From positions 124,001-188,000 of the forward strand of contig NC_016522.1 of NCBI RefSeq assembly GCF_000236905.1: a DNA stretch of 64,000 bases. Reading direction: 5' to 3'. This document shows positions 9,265 through 19,956 of the stretch, piece after piece (positions within the stretch are counted from its first letter, which is position 1; each line of letters begins with the position of its first letter). The notes beneath the pieces are model-generated. The model did no database searches. It was not told the origin of the DNA and worked only from the letters and a program-made list of their open reading frames with translations. The stretch comes from Tetrapisispora phaffii CBS 4417 (taxonomy: Eukaryota; Ascomycota; Saccharomycetes; Saccharomycetales; Saccharomycetaceae). Both the position numbers and the translations under genes were made by a program.

Positions 9265-10410
9265 CTAATTTTCATCTTCCTCTACTTCTAAATCCAACTC
9301 TAAATCTGCTTCCTCTACATTTTCACCTTTCTTAGATCTCATTAATGTGTTAATGTCCACAGCGCCACCTAATTCTTTTAAAAGTTTGTTAGCACCGGCA
9401 ACTAATTCCTGAGAAACGTTATCTTCTTTATCAACGTTTTCACCTAATTTGACTACAAAAGTCAACGCAATACGAGAGTCATTTATTAAATCTGACAACG
9501 TAGGATTGTTTATTTCTATTCTTATATCTTCGAAATGTTCATTAAACTCATATATGTTTTCAGCTGTTATTTCTATGTCCTTTTTAGTGGCTTTGAACTG
9601 TGTGACTTTACATAACAAGTAATGTACAAAACCTTCCAGATAATAGTTTTCTAGATTATCTTCTTCAATATCCTTTACGGCACTAATTATTTTCAAAGCA
9701 ATTTCATATAAACCCATTTCAATACACATTTTAGCTAGTGCCAATAATGGTTGTAATAATTCAATATATTCTCTGTGGGAAGCAATGGCGTTGGAAGCCA
9801 AACTCTTTTCAATATTTTGTTTCTTAATTTCGAAGTATTCCCAAGCTTGTATAAATGCATTACTAGCATCAGAGAATCTCTGTTGTGATATTCTGATTGA
9901 TCCTAACATAGACCATGTTTCAGGTGATCTGTTTTCAGAGATCTCCATTGCTTTTTGAATCAATTCTTCACATTGAGATTCAGCGTTTGGTTCCATGCAT
10001 AAATCTGTCATCCAAATTTCAATCATTGATAAAAGACCGCCAACAATCTTGTTTAATTGCTCTTCACTTATACTTTCGCCAGCCTCTTGTGATATATTTT
10101 CGATACCTTGGTAAATGATTTTAATACCATCTTCACCACCTGTAACTTGGCCAAAGGTAAAGAATTTTTCTGAACCTCCTTTAGAGCCAGTTGGATCTAA
10201 TTCGCATGCATCGGATAATATTGGATAAGCTTTTTCAACGTCACCTTTTTCAAGATAAACATCGATGAAAATTTGCATCAAAGGTAAGATAGAGTCATTA
10301 GGGTTCTTAAGTTTCTTTTTCAAAGGTTTCAAAACACTCAATGCTTCTTTAGCATTGTTCTCACCTAATAATTCTCTTGCTTTCTCGATAACATCTTGCA
10401 TATCACTCAT
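9265..10410 (-). CDS. ACL4: Dedicated assembly chaperone of ribosomal protein Rpl4
   Basis: Acl4 binds nascent Rpl4 (uL4) and escorts it to the nucleus for 60S assembly. The 381-residue protein is helical and TPR-like throughout. Recognisable repeats start with ARELLGENNAKEALSVL and YPILSDACELDPTG, and it ends in a very acidic tail (LELDLEVEEDEN). S. cerevisiae Acl4 (YDR161W) is about the same length (387). The ATG at 10410 opens the conserved N-terminus. About 200 bases upstream is a perfect PAC element fused to a pentanucleotide array, fitting control with ribosome-biogenesis genes. It sits here between SLS1 and NHA1, both YLR-track genes, so this is one of the clearest signs of interleaved synteny. 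Confidence 0.9.
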   Translation of the reverse strand: MSDMQDVIEKARELLGENNAKEALSVLKPLKKKLKNPNDSILPLMQIFIDVYLEKGDVEKAYPILSDACELDPTGSKGGSEKFFTFGQVTGGEDGIKIIYQGIENISQEAGESISEEQLNKIVGGLLSMIEIWMTDLCMEPNAESQCEELIQKAMEISENRSPETWSMLGSIRISQQRFSDASNAFIQAWEYFEIKKQNIEKSLASNAIASHREYIELLQPLLALAKMCIEMGLYEIALKIISAVKDIEEDNLENYYLEGFVHYLLCKVTQFKATKKDIEITAENIYEFNEHFEDIRIEINNPTLSDLINDSRIALTFVVKLGENVDKEDNVSQELVAGANKLLKELGGAVDINTLMRSKKGENVEEADLELDLEVEEDEN

Positions 10411-11150
10411 TATTCAAATACTATCTATATTATTTTCGACACCTGAACCAAAACGAGAAACAGTAAACACACACTTGACTATTATTATACTATATCTCAG
10501 ACCCAAGAGTTTATGTACTTCTGTTGATAGAACTAAAATAGTAATAACTATAATACATAGTAGTATGTATTTGTATTGTTATTTAGATTACAGTGGTGCA
10601 AAAATCTCATCTCATCTCATCTCATCTCATCTCATCTCATCTCATCGCATCTCCAGAAGTGAAATTTCGTCTTCAATGATCAATATTATGAGAAGAACTT
10701 TTAAAGGCACCGTCTAAGCAGCTGAATATATCTTTTAGGTAACAATTCAGTTGTACTTTACCATAGGTTATATGACAATGAGCTGCATTTGAGTACTGTT
10801 CTACTGTTATAATTAGAGTGAATTGTGAGGTTTTCACGATATGTATATATGATATTCTATAACTAAATTTTTCATTGCTTAAATATCATTTATTAGCTCG
10901 AGGAAGACTTTTGTCGGCTTTCTTGTTAAGTATCTACATATCCCCAAAATAATTATATATAGTACTGAGTATGATATAAAGAATAGCGGTGTTATTTATA
11001 TAAATTATAGGCACTGTTTGACAAATATGCAGATGAAAAATCTAATCTAAATTAATTATGCTAGCATTACGAATCCTACTACAATTTAGAATTATGAACT
11101 CGTAATCCCATTATTTTTATTATTAGCAAATTATCATATTTGAAAGTCGT
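10411..11150. other. Intergenic: ACL4 promoter and NHA1 3' region
   Basis: Spacer of 740 bases between two minus-strand genes. The only strong signal is the PAC/CTCAT array. The rest, 10700-11150, is AT-rich and holds no gene I can recognise. Confidence 0.6.
10606..10648 (-). promoter_or_regulatory. PAC element with eight tandem CTCAT units (ACL4 promoter)
   Basis: Eight perfect CTCAT pentamers (10606-10645) run into CGC. Read on the minus strand this gives GCGATGAGATGAG followed by further ATGAG units. GCGATGAG is the PAC core bound by Dot6/Tod6 in ribosome-biogenesis promoters. A single PAC copy is the norm, so the array is an expansion. It lies about 195-240 bases before the ACL4 ATG, the usual PAC distance. 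Confidence 0.75.
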
Positions 11151-13955
11151 TTATTTTTCATTATTATTAGAACCATTGTCTTCAACAGCACCTAATGCAG
11201 CTAAACGTCTAATCTTTTGGATAGATGTTTCAGATTCTTCTCCACTTGAATATGAGTCATCATTATCATCGCTACTGTGGTTGTGATCATTTGCTTCACC
11301 ATTGATACTCATTTCGTAACCACTACCATTGTATGATTGTGTATCAAAATTTTGTAAATCTGGCTCCTCGATGGAAGTCTCTTCCAAATCTTCATCAATT
11401 AATGAACCTTCTCTTGAAATTGAGACATTCTTGGGAGCGGGTGTTAAGTTTCTTCTCATCTTCTTTGTAAACGGATCCTCGCTATGCGCAATGTCATTTT
11501 GTTCCTTATTCAAATTTTGATCTGAGATGGCTTCTCTACGGTTTTTCAAACCTAATTTAGACAAAGTTTTATGCAAAACGTTTTCATTTTGACCACTACT
11601 ATCAGTTTTGGTTTTGATTCTGTATCTTCTTAACACTTCACCATCTGCATTTTCTATCATAACTATATCACCGACCTTATATGCATAATAACGGGATTTA
11701 TTATTATCATTACGTTTCTCATCCGGTGGAGGTGGGGAAAATGCAGTCTTTATAGCTCCAAAACTTTTACTTGATGCATTTGAAACAATTCTGGTTAATT
11801 TGTTTAGATTCTGGTTACTATATATGGAAGTCTGCTCGTTGCCATGGTAGTTTTTAATAGCTTCTTCATCATCTGGAGATCTTGCCAAGCTAATATGGTC
11901 AAGAACTTCACCTTCTCTATTTTCAATAATAACATTATCTTCGTCGACATAGGCGGTGACAGGTTTACATTCGACTTGAGATAATTGTGCCACCCTCTCA
12001 TCAGTAGATTGGGAGGTCTGATCATCGATGCCTTCGATTCTGATTGGCTTAATTTGATAATCTTCATCTTGGTCGAACTTCTCTTCATAATCGCGGACAG
12101 AAGAACTATTTTGATAGCTATTTGTATGACTGCTTTTATCTCCGTTGTCGATTTGGCTCTCGTAGCTTTTCTCATTTTCTTCTGAAGGTGTAGATTCAAC
12201 GGTTTCACCTTTAACTGGAGATGGTGGAGCGTGGTTACGTATACCACCTAATGCAAATGTACCAGCAGCGGCTTCTTTTTCTAACTGTAATCTTTCTCTT
12301 CCTAAATCGTTTAATTCATCATCAGGAAAATGTTTATGATGCTTGGAAAAGAAGTTTTCTCTTTTCTTCTTTATATGTTTATGTTTCCGTTGGTCTTTGT
12401 TCAATCTTCTCATACCACCGGCATGCCTTACAGGTATACCACTTGTTTCGACAGTGCTTGATCTTGACATTTCTGACATTTTTCCAGATTTTTCTGGAGC
12501 ATCAGTATCAACACGTTGTAATGAGAAGGAACGACCTGAGTTTTCTAATTGCGGTAATCTGCTCATCCATGATGCTTTTCCACCAAAGGTTGTGTGAGTG
12601 CTGAAAGATTTTGTCAAGGTAATTGTGTTCAAATGACGACTTAATGTTATTAAAGCAACAGAGGAACCGTGCACTAATATTGAGGTAACAACAAAGAAGC
12701 ATGTGATTGGCCAGACACAGGATATCAATTGCCAATGTTTCGTACCTTTTGGAGGGATTTGTCTCAATGGAGTCTCTTCATCACTGACAGATGATTCCAA
12801 CTCCGATCTTGCTAAAATAGCTGCAAAAATAGCACCGACACCGATCGGGCCAAAATGACCTACGAATAGAGCCTCTCTCCATGTTTTTATATCTGGAATA
12901 AGTTTTGTTAGGACGACAACAGCTGGGATTCTACGTAAGAAAAGAACAATAATTGCTAAAATTATCAATCTCCATACTTCAGTACCAATTTCCCCATTGT
13001 TGAACTGTTCCCATGGAATGATTGCACCGAAATAAATGAAATATGAGTAATTCAATAAGACTTCGATGACTGTGGAAATCTTACTCTCTGCAGTAGCGTC
13101 AGTGAACCAACCATCCCATGCAAATGCTGTACCTGCAGCAAAAGAAACCAATAGATCATCAACACCTAGTGTTGAACCAAAACCTGCACAGCAGAATGAT
13201 AGGAAAATGTAGAAAGCTAGGAAAGACTCACGATCGACAAGGTTCTTTTCTTTGCCGAATCTAATTGCTCTTCTTCCAACGTAACCAATGAAAGTACCTA
13301 AGATGCACCCGAAGACACATTCGTATAGAATTGTGATACAGATCCAATTTTTGACAATTTCTCCACCTTCTCCTGGATGCAGAATCAAATTCAAAGATAA
13401 GAAAATGAAGGGAAATGCCATGCCATCATTACAACCAGATTCTGCAGATAATAAGTTTCTCAAATGGCCAGGCACTCTCTGAGCGAATTTACCTGACACC
13501 ACAGATTGGGCCAAGATAGGATCTGTTGCAGTGATGCAAGCGGATACCAGTAGGCCTGCAGGGAAATTAAGTCCCGGTATGATAATCCATATGAATAAAC
13601 CGATTATCAACCAACCAGCTGTCATGACCGGCAGTAATAGCATAGTGATCGATCTCCAATGTTTCAGCATATATTTTCTTGGCAGTTCGACGGCGACAGC
13701 AAAAATTTGTAGACATAGGACAATACGAGTAATTTCCAGAGTGATCGAGTCTGTGTTCCCCCATGTTGTCGGACTGAACCATTTCAAACAGTGTGGTCCA
13801 ACAATCAACCCGTATATTGCTGCTAATGTCGACTCACCTATATATAATTTCTCCTTGATAAACAAAGACACCAAAGAAAACAGGATAGAAAAAATACCCA
13901 CGATAGCATAAGCGACGTGGGGCTTAGTCGGCTCCAAAGTCTCCCAAACAGCCAT
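11151..13955 (-). CDS. NHA1: Plasma-membrane Na+(K+)/H+ antiporter
   Basis: Nha1 exports Na+ and K+ in exchange for protons at the plasma membrane. The first 430 or so residues hold about a dozen hydrophobic segments of the CPA1 exchanger fold. Visible functional sites are TATDPILAQS (Asp145), SGCNDGM (Asn176-Asp177) and the VDDLLVSF aspartate pair near residue 265 expected to carry ions. The rest, to residue 934, is a hydrophilic, acidic cytosolic tail with the conserved blocks YVDEDNVIIENREGEVL and LTPAP, typical of fungal Nha1. It is close in length to S. cerevisiae Nha1 (985). The start MAVWETLE is the conserved N-terminus, so 13955 is secure. Confidence 0.97.
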   Translation of the reverse strand: MAVWETLEPTKPHVAYAIVGIFSILFSLVSLFIKEKLYIGESTLAAIYGLIVGPHCLKWFSPTTWGNTDSITLEITRIVLCLQIFAVAVELPRKYMLKHWRSITMLLLPVMTAGWLIIGLFIWIIIPGLNFPAGLLVSACITATDPILAQSVVSGKFAQRVPGHLRNLLSAESGCNDGMAFPFIFLSLNLILHPGEGGEIVKNWICITILYECVFGCILGTFIGYVGRRAIRFGKEKNLVDRESFLAFYIFLSFCCAGFGSTLGVDDLLVSFAAGTAFAWDGWFTDATAESKISTVIEVLLNYSYFIYFGAIIPWEQFNNGEIGTEVWRLIILAIIVLFLRRIPAVVVLTKLIPDIKTWREALFVGHFGPIGVGAIFAAILARSELESSVSDEETPLRQIPPKGTKHWQLISCVWPITCFFVVTSILVHGSSVALITLSRHLNTITLTKSFSTHTTFGGKASWMSRLPQLENSGRSFSLQRVDTDAPEKSGKMSEMSRSSTVETSGIPVRHAGGMRRLNKDQRKHKHIKKKRENFFSKHHKHFPDDELNDLGRERLQLEKEAAAGTFALGGIRNHAPPSPVKGETVESTPSEENEKSYESQIDNGDKSSHTNSYQNSSSVRDYEEKFDQDEDYQIKPIRIEGIDDQTSQSTDERVAQLSQVECKPVTAYVDEDNVIIENREGEVLDHISLARSPDDEEAIKNYHGNEQTSIYSNQNLNKLTRIVSNASSKSFGAIKTAFSPPPPDEKRNDNNKSRYYAYKVGDIVMIENADGEVLRRYRIKTKTDSSGQNENVLHKTLSKLGLKNRREAISDQNLNKEQNDIAHSEDPFTKKMRRNLTPAPKNVSISREGSLIDEDLEETSIEEPDLQNFDTQSYNGSGYEMSINGEANDHNHSSDDNDDSYSSGEESETSIQKIRRLAALGAVEDNGSNNNEK

Positions 13956-14825
13956 CTCTGTACGATTGTGTTACGAATGGGTGTGTATCAGATACAGACT
14001 AAAAATAATAATGACAGAGTCCAATATCACGATGAACAAAATAAGTTTAAAACACACTGGTCAATGCAAAAAAAAAAATATAACTTTAATATTATCAAAC
14101 AGCCAATGAATAGAATAAGCAAAGAAAAAAAATGTGCGTATATATACTAGACCGCAAAATTCAATAATCTTTTGTCTTTTGCAATATAATGCAACTTGTC
14201 AGCAACCTTCTTATAAACTTCACAATCTCAAGAGTCAAGAGTCCAACCTAAGGAGCTTACAAATATAAAAATATCACATCTACATAGATATATATCGCAA
14301 ACAATAACTGAGACAAATATAAGTTCTATTTGTATTTTGTAATCAAAATCCTGACCCAGCTTTCAACTGTTCAGGTTCTTTTTAATATTTCGAAATTTCG
14401 AATTGCGGATTTCCTAATAAAACAAAATTGATTAATTGTGCGAGATGAGTTCGTTTTCACCGGAGAAAGCCCTGCATCCCAAATCGCGTCATGGAGACCC
14501 TGCCTGTTACAAAAGCCTGCAGAGGCAACTGAAAAGGAGGCCGTTCGCTGCAGTTTGGGCGGGTAACCACATTCCCTCCACCTTCTTTTCTCCGAAGCCG
14601 GTCGCTGGCGGCGGGCCTCGAGCGCCAAGCAACTAATTTTGCCTAATCGAGAAATTTGAGGTAGGAGAACGCTGCGGTGTGTGGGTGTGGGTATCTCGGA
14701 GAATGTCTAAAAATGCATCAAAATTAATTACAGTGTCAATCTATATAGTACTATATATGTATATGAATGTACATGCATATACATGGATGACGAATGCCAC
14801 TGTGTGTATACATATATGCAAACGG
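13956..14825. other. Intergenic: NHA1 promoter and SAC3 3' region
   Basis: An 870-base spacer between minus-strand genes. A TATATATA run at 14139-14146 lies about 184 bases before NHA1. From 14440 to 14640 the DNA is unusually GC-rich for this window and includes a Reb1 consensus. Short open frames there lack protein-like features. Confidence 0.6.
14560..14566 (+). promoter_or_regulatory. Reb1-type site CGGGTAA
   Basis: Exact CGGGTAA consensus of the general regulatory factor Reb1, inside the GC-rich island between SAC3 and NHA1. It could keep the NHA1 promoter nucleosome-free or stop transcription from a neighbour. Confidence 0.5.
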
Positions 14826-17800
14826 CTAGTCGTGTGCACGCTTCTTGACAGAGTCTATTAGCGTCCTCAGGTTGTTAAGACTCGAGACTCTTGTGGAGTT
14901 GGTCTTCCCTCCCGATGGAGTTCTTATTGAGCCATGGAAGGTCTCATGACGTGGTGTAGTGGAACGCTTGTGGGTCACTGGCACATGCATTGTTGACGTT
15001 TGGACGACTGGCGTGGCGGTTATTACATTGCTGGTGTTCCACCTAGTAGCGGAAGATGTAACAGAGTGGTTTAGTGCTCCATTGCTTGTGTCACCGGATA
15101 TCATGGTGGTAGCTAAGATGTGGCTATTCGGGGTCACTTTTCTCGAGATCACAGGTGTCACCTCCAAGGATGGTAATCGTAATGGTAGTTGCAAGTTAGC
15201 GCGTGGTAGGTTGTTGATGTAACTAGGTGTTCCCGGTGCAACCATGTCAGGTGCGCTGATAATACGCTGTTGGGTCTTTCTGAATTTGTTGGCCAAGTGG
15301 GAGGATACGCTAGGTGATGAAGAGATTGCATCGATGGATATCGCAGATGGGGTTCGGAATTTGCCATTCTGTACTTCGGAGAACAAAATAGGTAGCTTTC
15401 TCTTCCTCATTTTGGGTGACGCAGCGAGATGTATTTGCAAGTGAGCGTACGTGTTATTCTTGGATCTCTCTGAATTGTATTTTTGTTTCTCGTACTCCAA
15501 CATCTTCTTCATCTTGGCATCAATGTTCTTGGAGTTTAAAGAAGTGTTGCTTCCACCATTGGAAGCGATGCCAGCAATTGAGCGTGCTGACAATCCTTTC
15601 TCGCTCGATTGTAATCCTTTTTCTGTGTATTGGAACGAATATTTGCTACTTATTTCACAAAGGCCTCTACGTAAGGACTCCTCCGGAAAATTGTTGGAAA
15701 TTCTGGTCACAACAATATCAGCTAGCACACTTTCAAAAGATTTTGATATTCTTGGTAATTTTAAAAATTTAGTAATATCGTTTTCACTAAATGTAGTCTC
15801 CAATGACTCCCAATAAACGATCAAAATGCTAAATTTGATGTTAGTGGATATTGAAATTTTAGAAGCCAATTTAACTAGATCTTCACCATCTTGTTTTAAC
15901 TTTAATTCTAAATCAAAAATGTTCGCAGCGGTGACACCAGTATTGAATACAAGCAATTGTGATTCCTCTAGTGAAGACGGTGGCTCCTGTAGTCCTACCT
16001 TTTTAATAGTTAACGATGAATCTTTACCTTTAATGACCCGGGAATTCATATCCCCAAAAAGTCCAAATTTATGTAACATCCACTTAGTTGAAACACAGCT
16101 ATAATTGTTACTATATAATAAAATACTGTGACTTTTTATATTCTCCTTATTACATTTTTTCATGATAGGATTTGAATATATTTGTTCAATATCAAATTGT
16201 TCCCAAATATCGTTTGTATTACCCTTTTGGTTATTATGGTTAAAACTAGATTTTTCATTATTAACAGGAGATAATACAGTTCTTTTCATAGTTGAAGATG
16301 GTATTCTAAAAGATGAAGAACTGACATTACGAGTAGTTGGTGTCGACAGCAACGATACTTTTCGTATGATCGGTACACCTAATTGCTTATTGACAGAAAG
16401 CAATTCTTCTTTTCTTTTTTTGTTTTCTTCTTCTTCTTTTTGTTTATTTTTTAATAATCTTTTCCACTTGTTTAAATAATTTTTTTTCTTATTATTAATA
16501 TAATGGGCTTCAGCTTTTGATTCATTACATATTAAATAGCACTGTTCATGAATAAATGCATAATACAGCTTTCTTGACAGAGAATCTATCATGCTTTTTT
16601 TTTCATCTTCTAAATTCTTTCTTGCAATAGTCTGAGTCTTTTTCAATTCAGACTCAGTTGTAGACTTTTTAGTGTGAAGAGAAATAGGAGATGGTTCAAT
16701 TTTTGTTTCGTTAAAACGGTTGCCCTTTGGTTGGACGTCTTTTTTAAATAAACCTTGGAAACTATTTGCTTTTAATGAACTACCTTCTGTTTTATTCTCT
16801 AAGGAGTCAAGTTTTTTAATTGATTCTTTAATAGCTGGACGAGGTGTTAGAGTTTCATTAGCTATGTTATTATTGAATATTGAAGACATCATCGTTGAAG
16901 ATTCATCAGGACCCTTCTTTGAATCACCAGAAAATGCACTGTTTAAATTAAATTCGATTGCTGGTTTGGAAATGGCTGGTGTCGTTTCGCTAATAAACTT
17001 AGCCTCTATTGGAATGTCACTGGTGCTAAATTTGGCTTCTTCAATTTTTTCAAGTTTTACCTCATCTTTATCAACAACATTTGATTGTTTCAAATTTGGT
17101 AAATTAAATTTATTTCCTCCTTGTTTACGCAAAGCTTTTAATTTCTCTTCTAGTAATGAGTTCTTTTTTGGAGCAGAAGAAATAACTTCATTTTTATCTT
17201 CTGCTTTGCCAAAAAACGGTTTCGAATTGGTAAATGATTTCACTTGTTGATTCATGGTCGCATCTTCAAGCTCCATCTCTTCATCATTTTCGAACTCATT
17301 TTCAGAAACAGATACAGTAAGCGGACTAACAACATTTGGTAATGAATCAATATTTGGTAAACCACTGTTGATTATATGTTGGTATTTTTGCTGTTGCAAT
17401 TGATTATCCACAAAATTCAAATATGATTGTTTTAATGGTTTTGATTCTGGTATCCTATGAGAATGGTGCGATAAAGTTTTTAAATCAATTCCATCATTGA
17501 CGACATCTATCGAATAATAATCACAAAATGAAATGATTTCTTCATTTGAGTTGAAAGAGAGATTTTCTTTGATATAGTCTAAACTTAAAGGTTTAGATTT
17601 TTTGTTCAAAGTATGGGAAAGTGACTTCATTGCATAAAATCTAACTTCATTCAAATATATTTCTAAGAAAGAGTTCATCAAAAAAGGAACGTTTCCAGAT
17701 TTCATCAATTGGAAATAACTTGTGTAAAAATTCAGACATGATTCGGTACGAATAAAACCTCTTTCTGAGAAGCCAGAGTTTGAAATAAATTTTCTGAAAC

Positions 17801-18920
17801 ATAAAGCTATTTGGACTAGCTCATTTTTAAAAATTTCATCTGGTAATTCTTGAATATTCTTCTCGTATTCTGGGTCTCTAATTTTACTTAATAAACCATA
17901 AGCTCTAAATTCAGCTTCATTTGGGCATGCACCGCCTGCATTTCTTACATCATCATAGATTTCAGATAAAGTGATTAAAGATTTATGTAATTGTTCTAAT
18001 TCTTGTTGTAATGAAAACTCATTTCCCGATTTAACCATAATATGAATTATCAATAGATGTATTCTTACAATCCTTTCATTACAATCGATTGCTTCAGGGC
18101 CTAAATAATTTTGATAAGTAAAATCTTGTCTAATAGATCTCATCCTATCCCAAATAAAACCTTCACTAGCAGGAAGAGTGGGTAATAAGTTATCAATTAA
18201 ATAGTCCAATGTTTTAACTAGAATATGGGGAGGTCTGACATCAGATGGTAGAGGAGGGGCAGCTGCTGCTGCAGGTCTTGCAAAAACTTTCAAAGCCTTT
18301 GAAACAGAAGCCTTTTTACTATTGGGATCATCTTTTTCATAAGAATAGACTGTGTATTCGACGTTTCTTCTTGCTCTTTCAAAAATTGGACACATATCTT
18401 GACATGTACCTTGGAAAACAATAGCATCATTCAAATCTTTCGCAAAATCGGCCTTGTCCACTAGTCCTTTCTTTTCCATAACTTTTCTTTCGTTATCTCT
18501 CATTTTTTTCAGTGTCTCATACAACTCCGTCAAGTCTTCTATACTATTTTCTAATTCAGTCATTTTATCCTGGTTTAACTTATCCCATGGGTCTTGTTTA
18601 AATGGTCTTGGCTTCAACTGTGGATTCTGTCCGAGTAAAAACCTTGGCAACTCTCTTCTCTTATAGTTTCTCTTTTGAAACCCAAAGTTAGAAGGGTTCG
18701 ACATAATAGAGCCTATAACTTTATCTTTAACTGCATCATTCTGGACCATCATTAACTTCTTAGGGCCGTTCTTCTTCTGAGTATTACCATTGTTTTTAGA
18801 AAACTCGCTCTCATGAGATTGTTTTCTTTTATGCATAGGCTTGTTCTTCAATTGAGACCCACTTTTTGAAAAATCAGTAGACCTACCATCCTGCAGATTA
18901 TTCATAAATCCGCTAGACAT
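14826..18920 (-). CDS. SAC3: mRNA export factor Sac3, scaffold of TREX-2
   Basis: Sac3 scaffolds the TREX-2 complex (Thp1, Sem1, Sus1, Cdc31) at the nuclear pore and links transcription to mRNA export. An N-terminal basic region contains FGF, a possible Mex67-binding motif. The highly conserved SAC3/GANP domain follows, from FQGTCQDMCPIFERARRN at about 170 to about 540, including the ALKVFARPAAAA segment. A coiled, charged middle near residues 780-860 matches the helix that binds Sus1/Cdc31. The C-terminus resembles the Mlp1-anchoring region and ends in DSVKKRAHD. Length is 1364, against 1301 in S. cerevisiae. The open frame extends three codons further, but the only ATG is at 18920 (MSSGFMNN). 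Confidence 0.96.
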   Translation of the reverse strand: MSSGFMNNLQDGRSTDFSKSGSQLKNKPMHKRKQSHESEFSKNNGNTQKKNGPKKLMMVQNDAVKDKVIGSIMSNPSNFGFQKRNYKRRELPRFLLGQNPQLKPRPFKQDPWDKLNQDKMTELENSIEDLTELYETLKKMRDNERKVMEKKGLVDKADFAKDLNDAIVFQGTCQDMCPIFERARRNVEYTVYSYEKDDPNSKKASVSKALKVFARPAAAAAPPLPSDVRPPHILVKTLDYLIDNLLPTLPASEGFIWDRMRSIRQDFTYQNYLGPEAIDCNERIVRIHLLIIHIMVKSGNEFSLQQELEQLHKSLITLSEIYDDVRNAGGACPNEAEFRAYGLLSKIRDPEYEKNIQELPDEIFKNELVQIALCFRKFISNSGFSERGFIRTESCLNFYTSYFQLMKSGNVPFLMNSFLEIYLNEVRFYAMKSLSHTLNKKSKPLSLDYIKENLSFNSNEEIISFCDYYSIDVVNDGIDLKTLSHHSHRIPESKPLKQSYLNFVDNQLQQQKYQHIINSGLPNIDSLPNVVSPLTVSVSENEFENDEEMELEDATMNQQVKSFTNSKPFFGKAEDKNEVISSAPKKNSLLEEKLKALRKQGGNKFNLPNLKQSNVVDKDEVKLEKIEEAKFSTSDIPIEAKFISETTPAISKPAIEFNLNSAFSGDSKKGPDESSTMMSSIFNNNIANETLTPRPAIKESIKKLDSLENKTEGSSLKANSFQGLFKKDVQPKGNRFNETKIEPSPISLHTKKSTTESELKKTQTIARKNLEDEKKSMIDSLSRKLYYAFIHEQCYLICNESKAEAHYINNKKKNYLNKWKRLLKNKQKEEEENKKRKEELLSVNKQLGVPIIRKVSLLSTPTTRNVSSSSFRIPSSTMKRTVLSPVNNEKSSFNHNNQKGNTNDIWEQFDIEQIYSNPIMKKCNKENIKSHSILLYSNNYSCVSTKWMLHKFGLFGDMNSRVIKGKDSSLTIKKVGLQEPPSSLEESQLLVFNTGVTAANIFDLELKLKQDGEDLVKLASKISISTNIKFSILIVYWESLETTFSENDITKFLKLPRISKSFESVLADIVVTRISNNFPEESLRRGLCEISSKYSFQYTEKGLQSSEKGLSARSIAGIASNGGSNTSLNSKNIDAKMKKMLEYEKQKYNSERSKNNTYAHLQIHLAASPKMRKRKLPILFSEVQNGKFRTPSAISIDAISSSPSVSSHLANKFRKTQQRIISAPDMVAPGTPSYINNLPRANLQLPLRLPSLEVTPVISRKVTPNSHILATTMISGDTSNGALNHSVTSSATRWNTSNVITATPVVQTSTMHVPVTHKRSTTPRHETFHGSIRTPSGGKTNSTRVSSLNNLRTLIDSVKKRAHD

Positions 18921-19512
18921 ATATAGCAATCAAAGAATCAAACAAAATCAAATCACTTGGAATAATGCGTCCTATCTACCCTTGTATGCGTGAAGTGTTA
19001 TCTCTCAATTGAGTAGTCAAAATATCTCTCTCGACTCTCGCAAATATCTGTGAAAAAATGCCTGGTAACCAAAAAACTCACAATTATTGATCTTTAGTAT
19101 TTTATATCTCTCTTATCTAACAACAATTACCTTTGAATCAATTCAATGTTGTTGTTTCTTATATATAAATAACAGTATCTTCACTTTTGTTCATGGTGAG
19201 AACTTACAAAATACCTTTCAAATCAAGTCACGTGCTGGGTTTTTTTCCATTTTGGTGCCCAACTTGCCCAGTGCTTACCAAGCTGCTTACTTGAAGGTGA
19301 TCAATACTAACCTCAATGTTATATCAACATCATATTCATTGGTAACCACCCTCTTCCCAGCCAGTTGTTTCAGTTAAATTCTATTTATTGGTTATAAATA
19401 ACTTATATGTGCGTAAATAGGTTTTACTTATATGGGGACCTAGAGGGAAGAAAATTCCTTCGTTCTCTATGTATGCTTCTCTTTTTTTTGTTTGTCTATG
19501 GGATTGGTGTGT
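18921..19512. other. Intergenic: SAC3 promoter and RPA14 3' region
   Basis: The 592-base spacer contains a GTCACGTG word at 19227-19234, a good Cbf1/E-box match, about 310 bases upstream of SAC3. It also matches the CDEI part of point centromeres, but there is no AT-rich block plus CDEIII beside it. No gene is visible. Confidence 0.55.
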
Positions 19513-19956
19513 CTAATCGTCATCTGTGAACTTCATCTTACTACCTCCACTTGCGCTCTTTGTGACAATGTTACCACTGGCGTCTTTTGATTCTTCTTGT
19601 TCTTCTTGTTCTTCTTCAACAGGAGCCGCGTTGGTTGAAGCATTAACCGGGGTTTTTATCACTATTGAAGGAGGTAAACCTTTGAAATCTCTTTGCAATC
19701 TCTTCAATTGGGCCAAGGACACAGTTAGATTGTTGTCAAATTTATTGCCAGTGCCAGCAGCAGTCTCATCGCCGCCTTCTTGAGCGGCGCTCAAAGAGAA
19801 TTCGTTCTCCAAAAGATTCTCCTTCTCGCTAATAAAATTATCAAGGAACGCCAATACCTCTTCTTTGTTCAAATGTTGAGAACGCCCTCTCTTGTGGATC
19901 ACCACGGGACTGTTCAAAGTGCTAGAAATATTAAATCTTCTTCCTGGTTTCATCAT
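19513..19956 (-). CDS. RPA14: RNA polymerase I subunit A14
   Basis: Rpa14 pairs with Rpa43 to form the Pol I stalk that contacts Rrn3. The protein starting MMKPGRR has 147 residues (S. cerevisiae 137). It shares the family's core: TLNSPVVIHKRGR near residue 12, then EEVLAFLDNFISEKENLL, then SLAQLKRLQRDFKGLPP. The tail is Glu-rich and ends KFTDDD. The frame stays open upstream to another ATG at 20109. However, that extra 51-residue segment is hydrophobic and unlike the family, and the PAC/RRPE pair at 20169-20193 would place transcription starts downstream of it. I therefore take the first of the adjacent ATGs at 19956. Confidence 0.88.
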   Translation of the reverse strand: MMKPGRRFNISSTLNSPVVIHKRGRSQHLNKEEVLAFLDNFISEKENLLENEFSLSAAQEGGDETAAGTGNKFDNNLTVSLAQLKRLQRDFKGLPPSIVIKTPVNASTNAAPVEEEQEEQEESKDASGNIVTKSASGGSKMKFTDDD

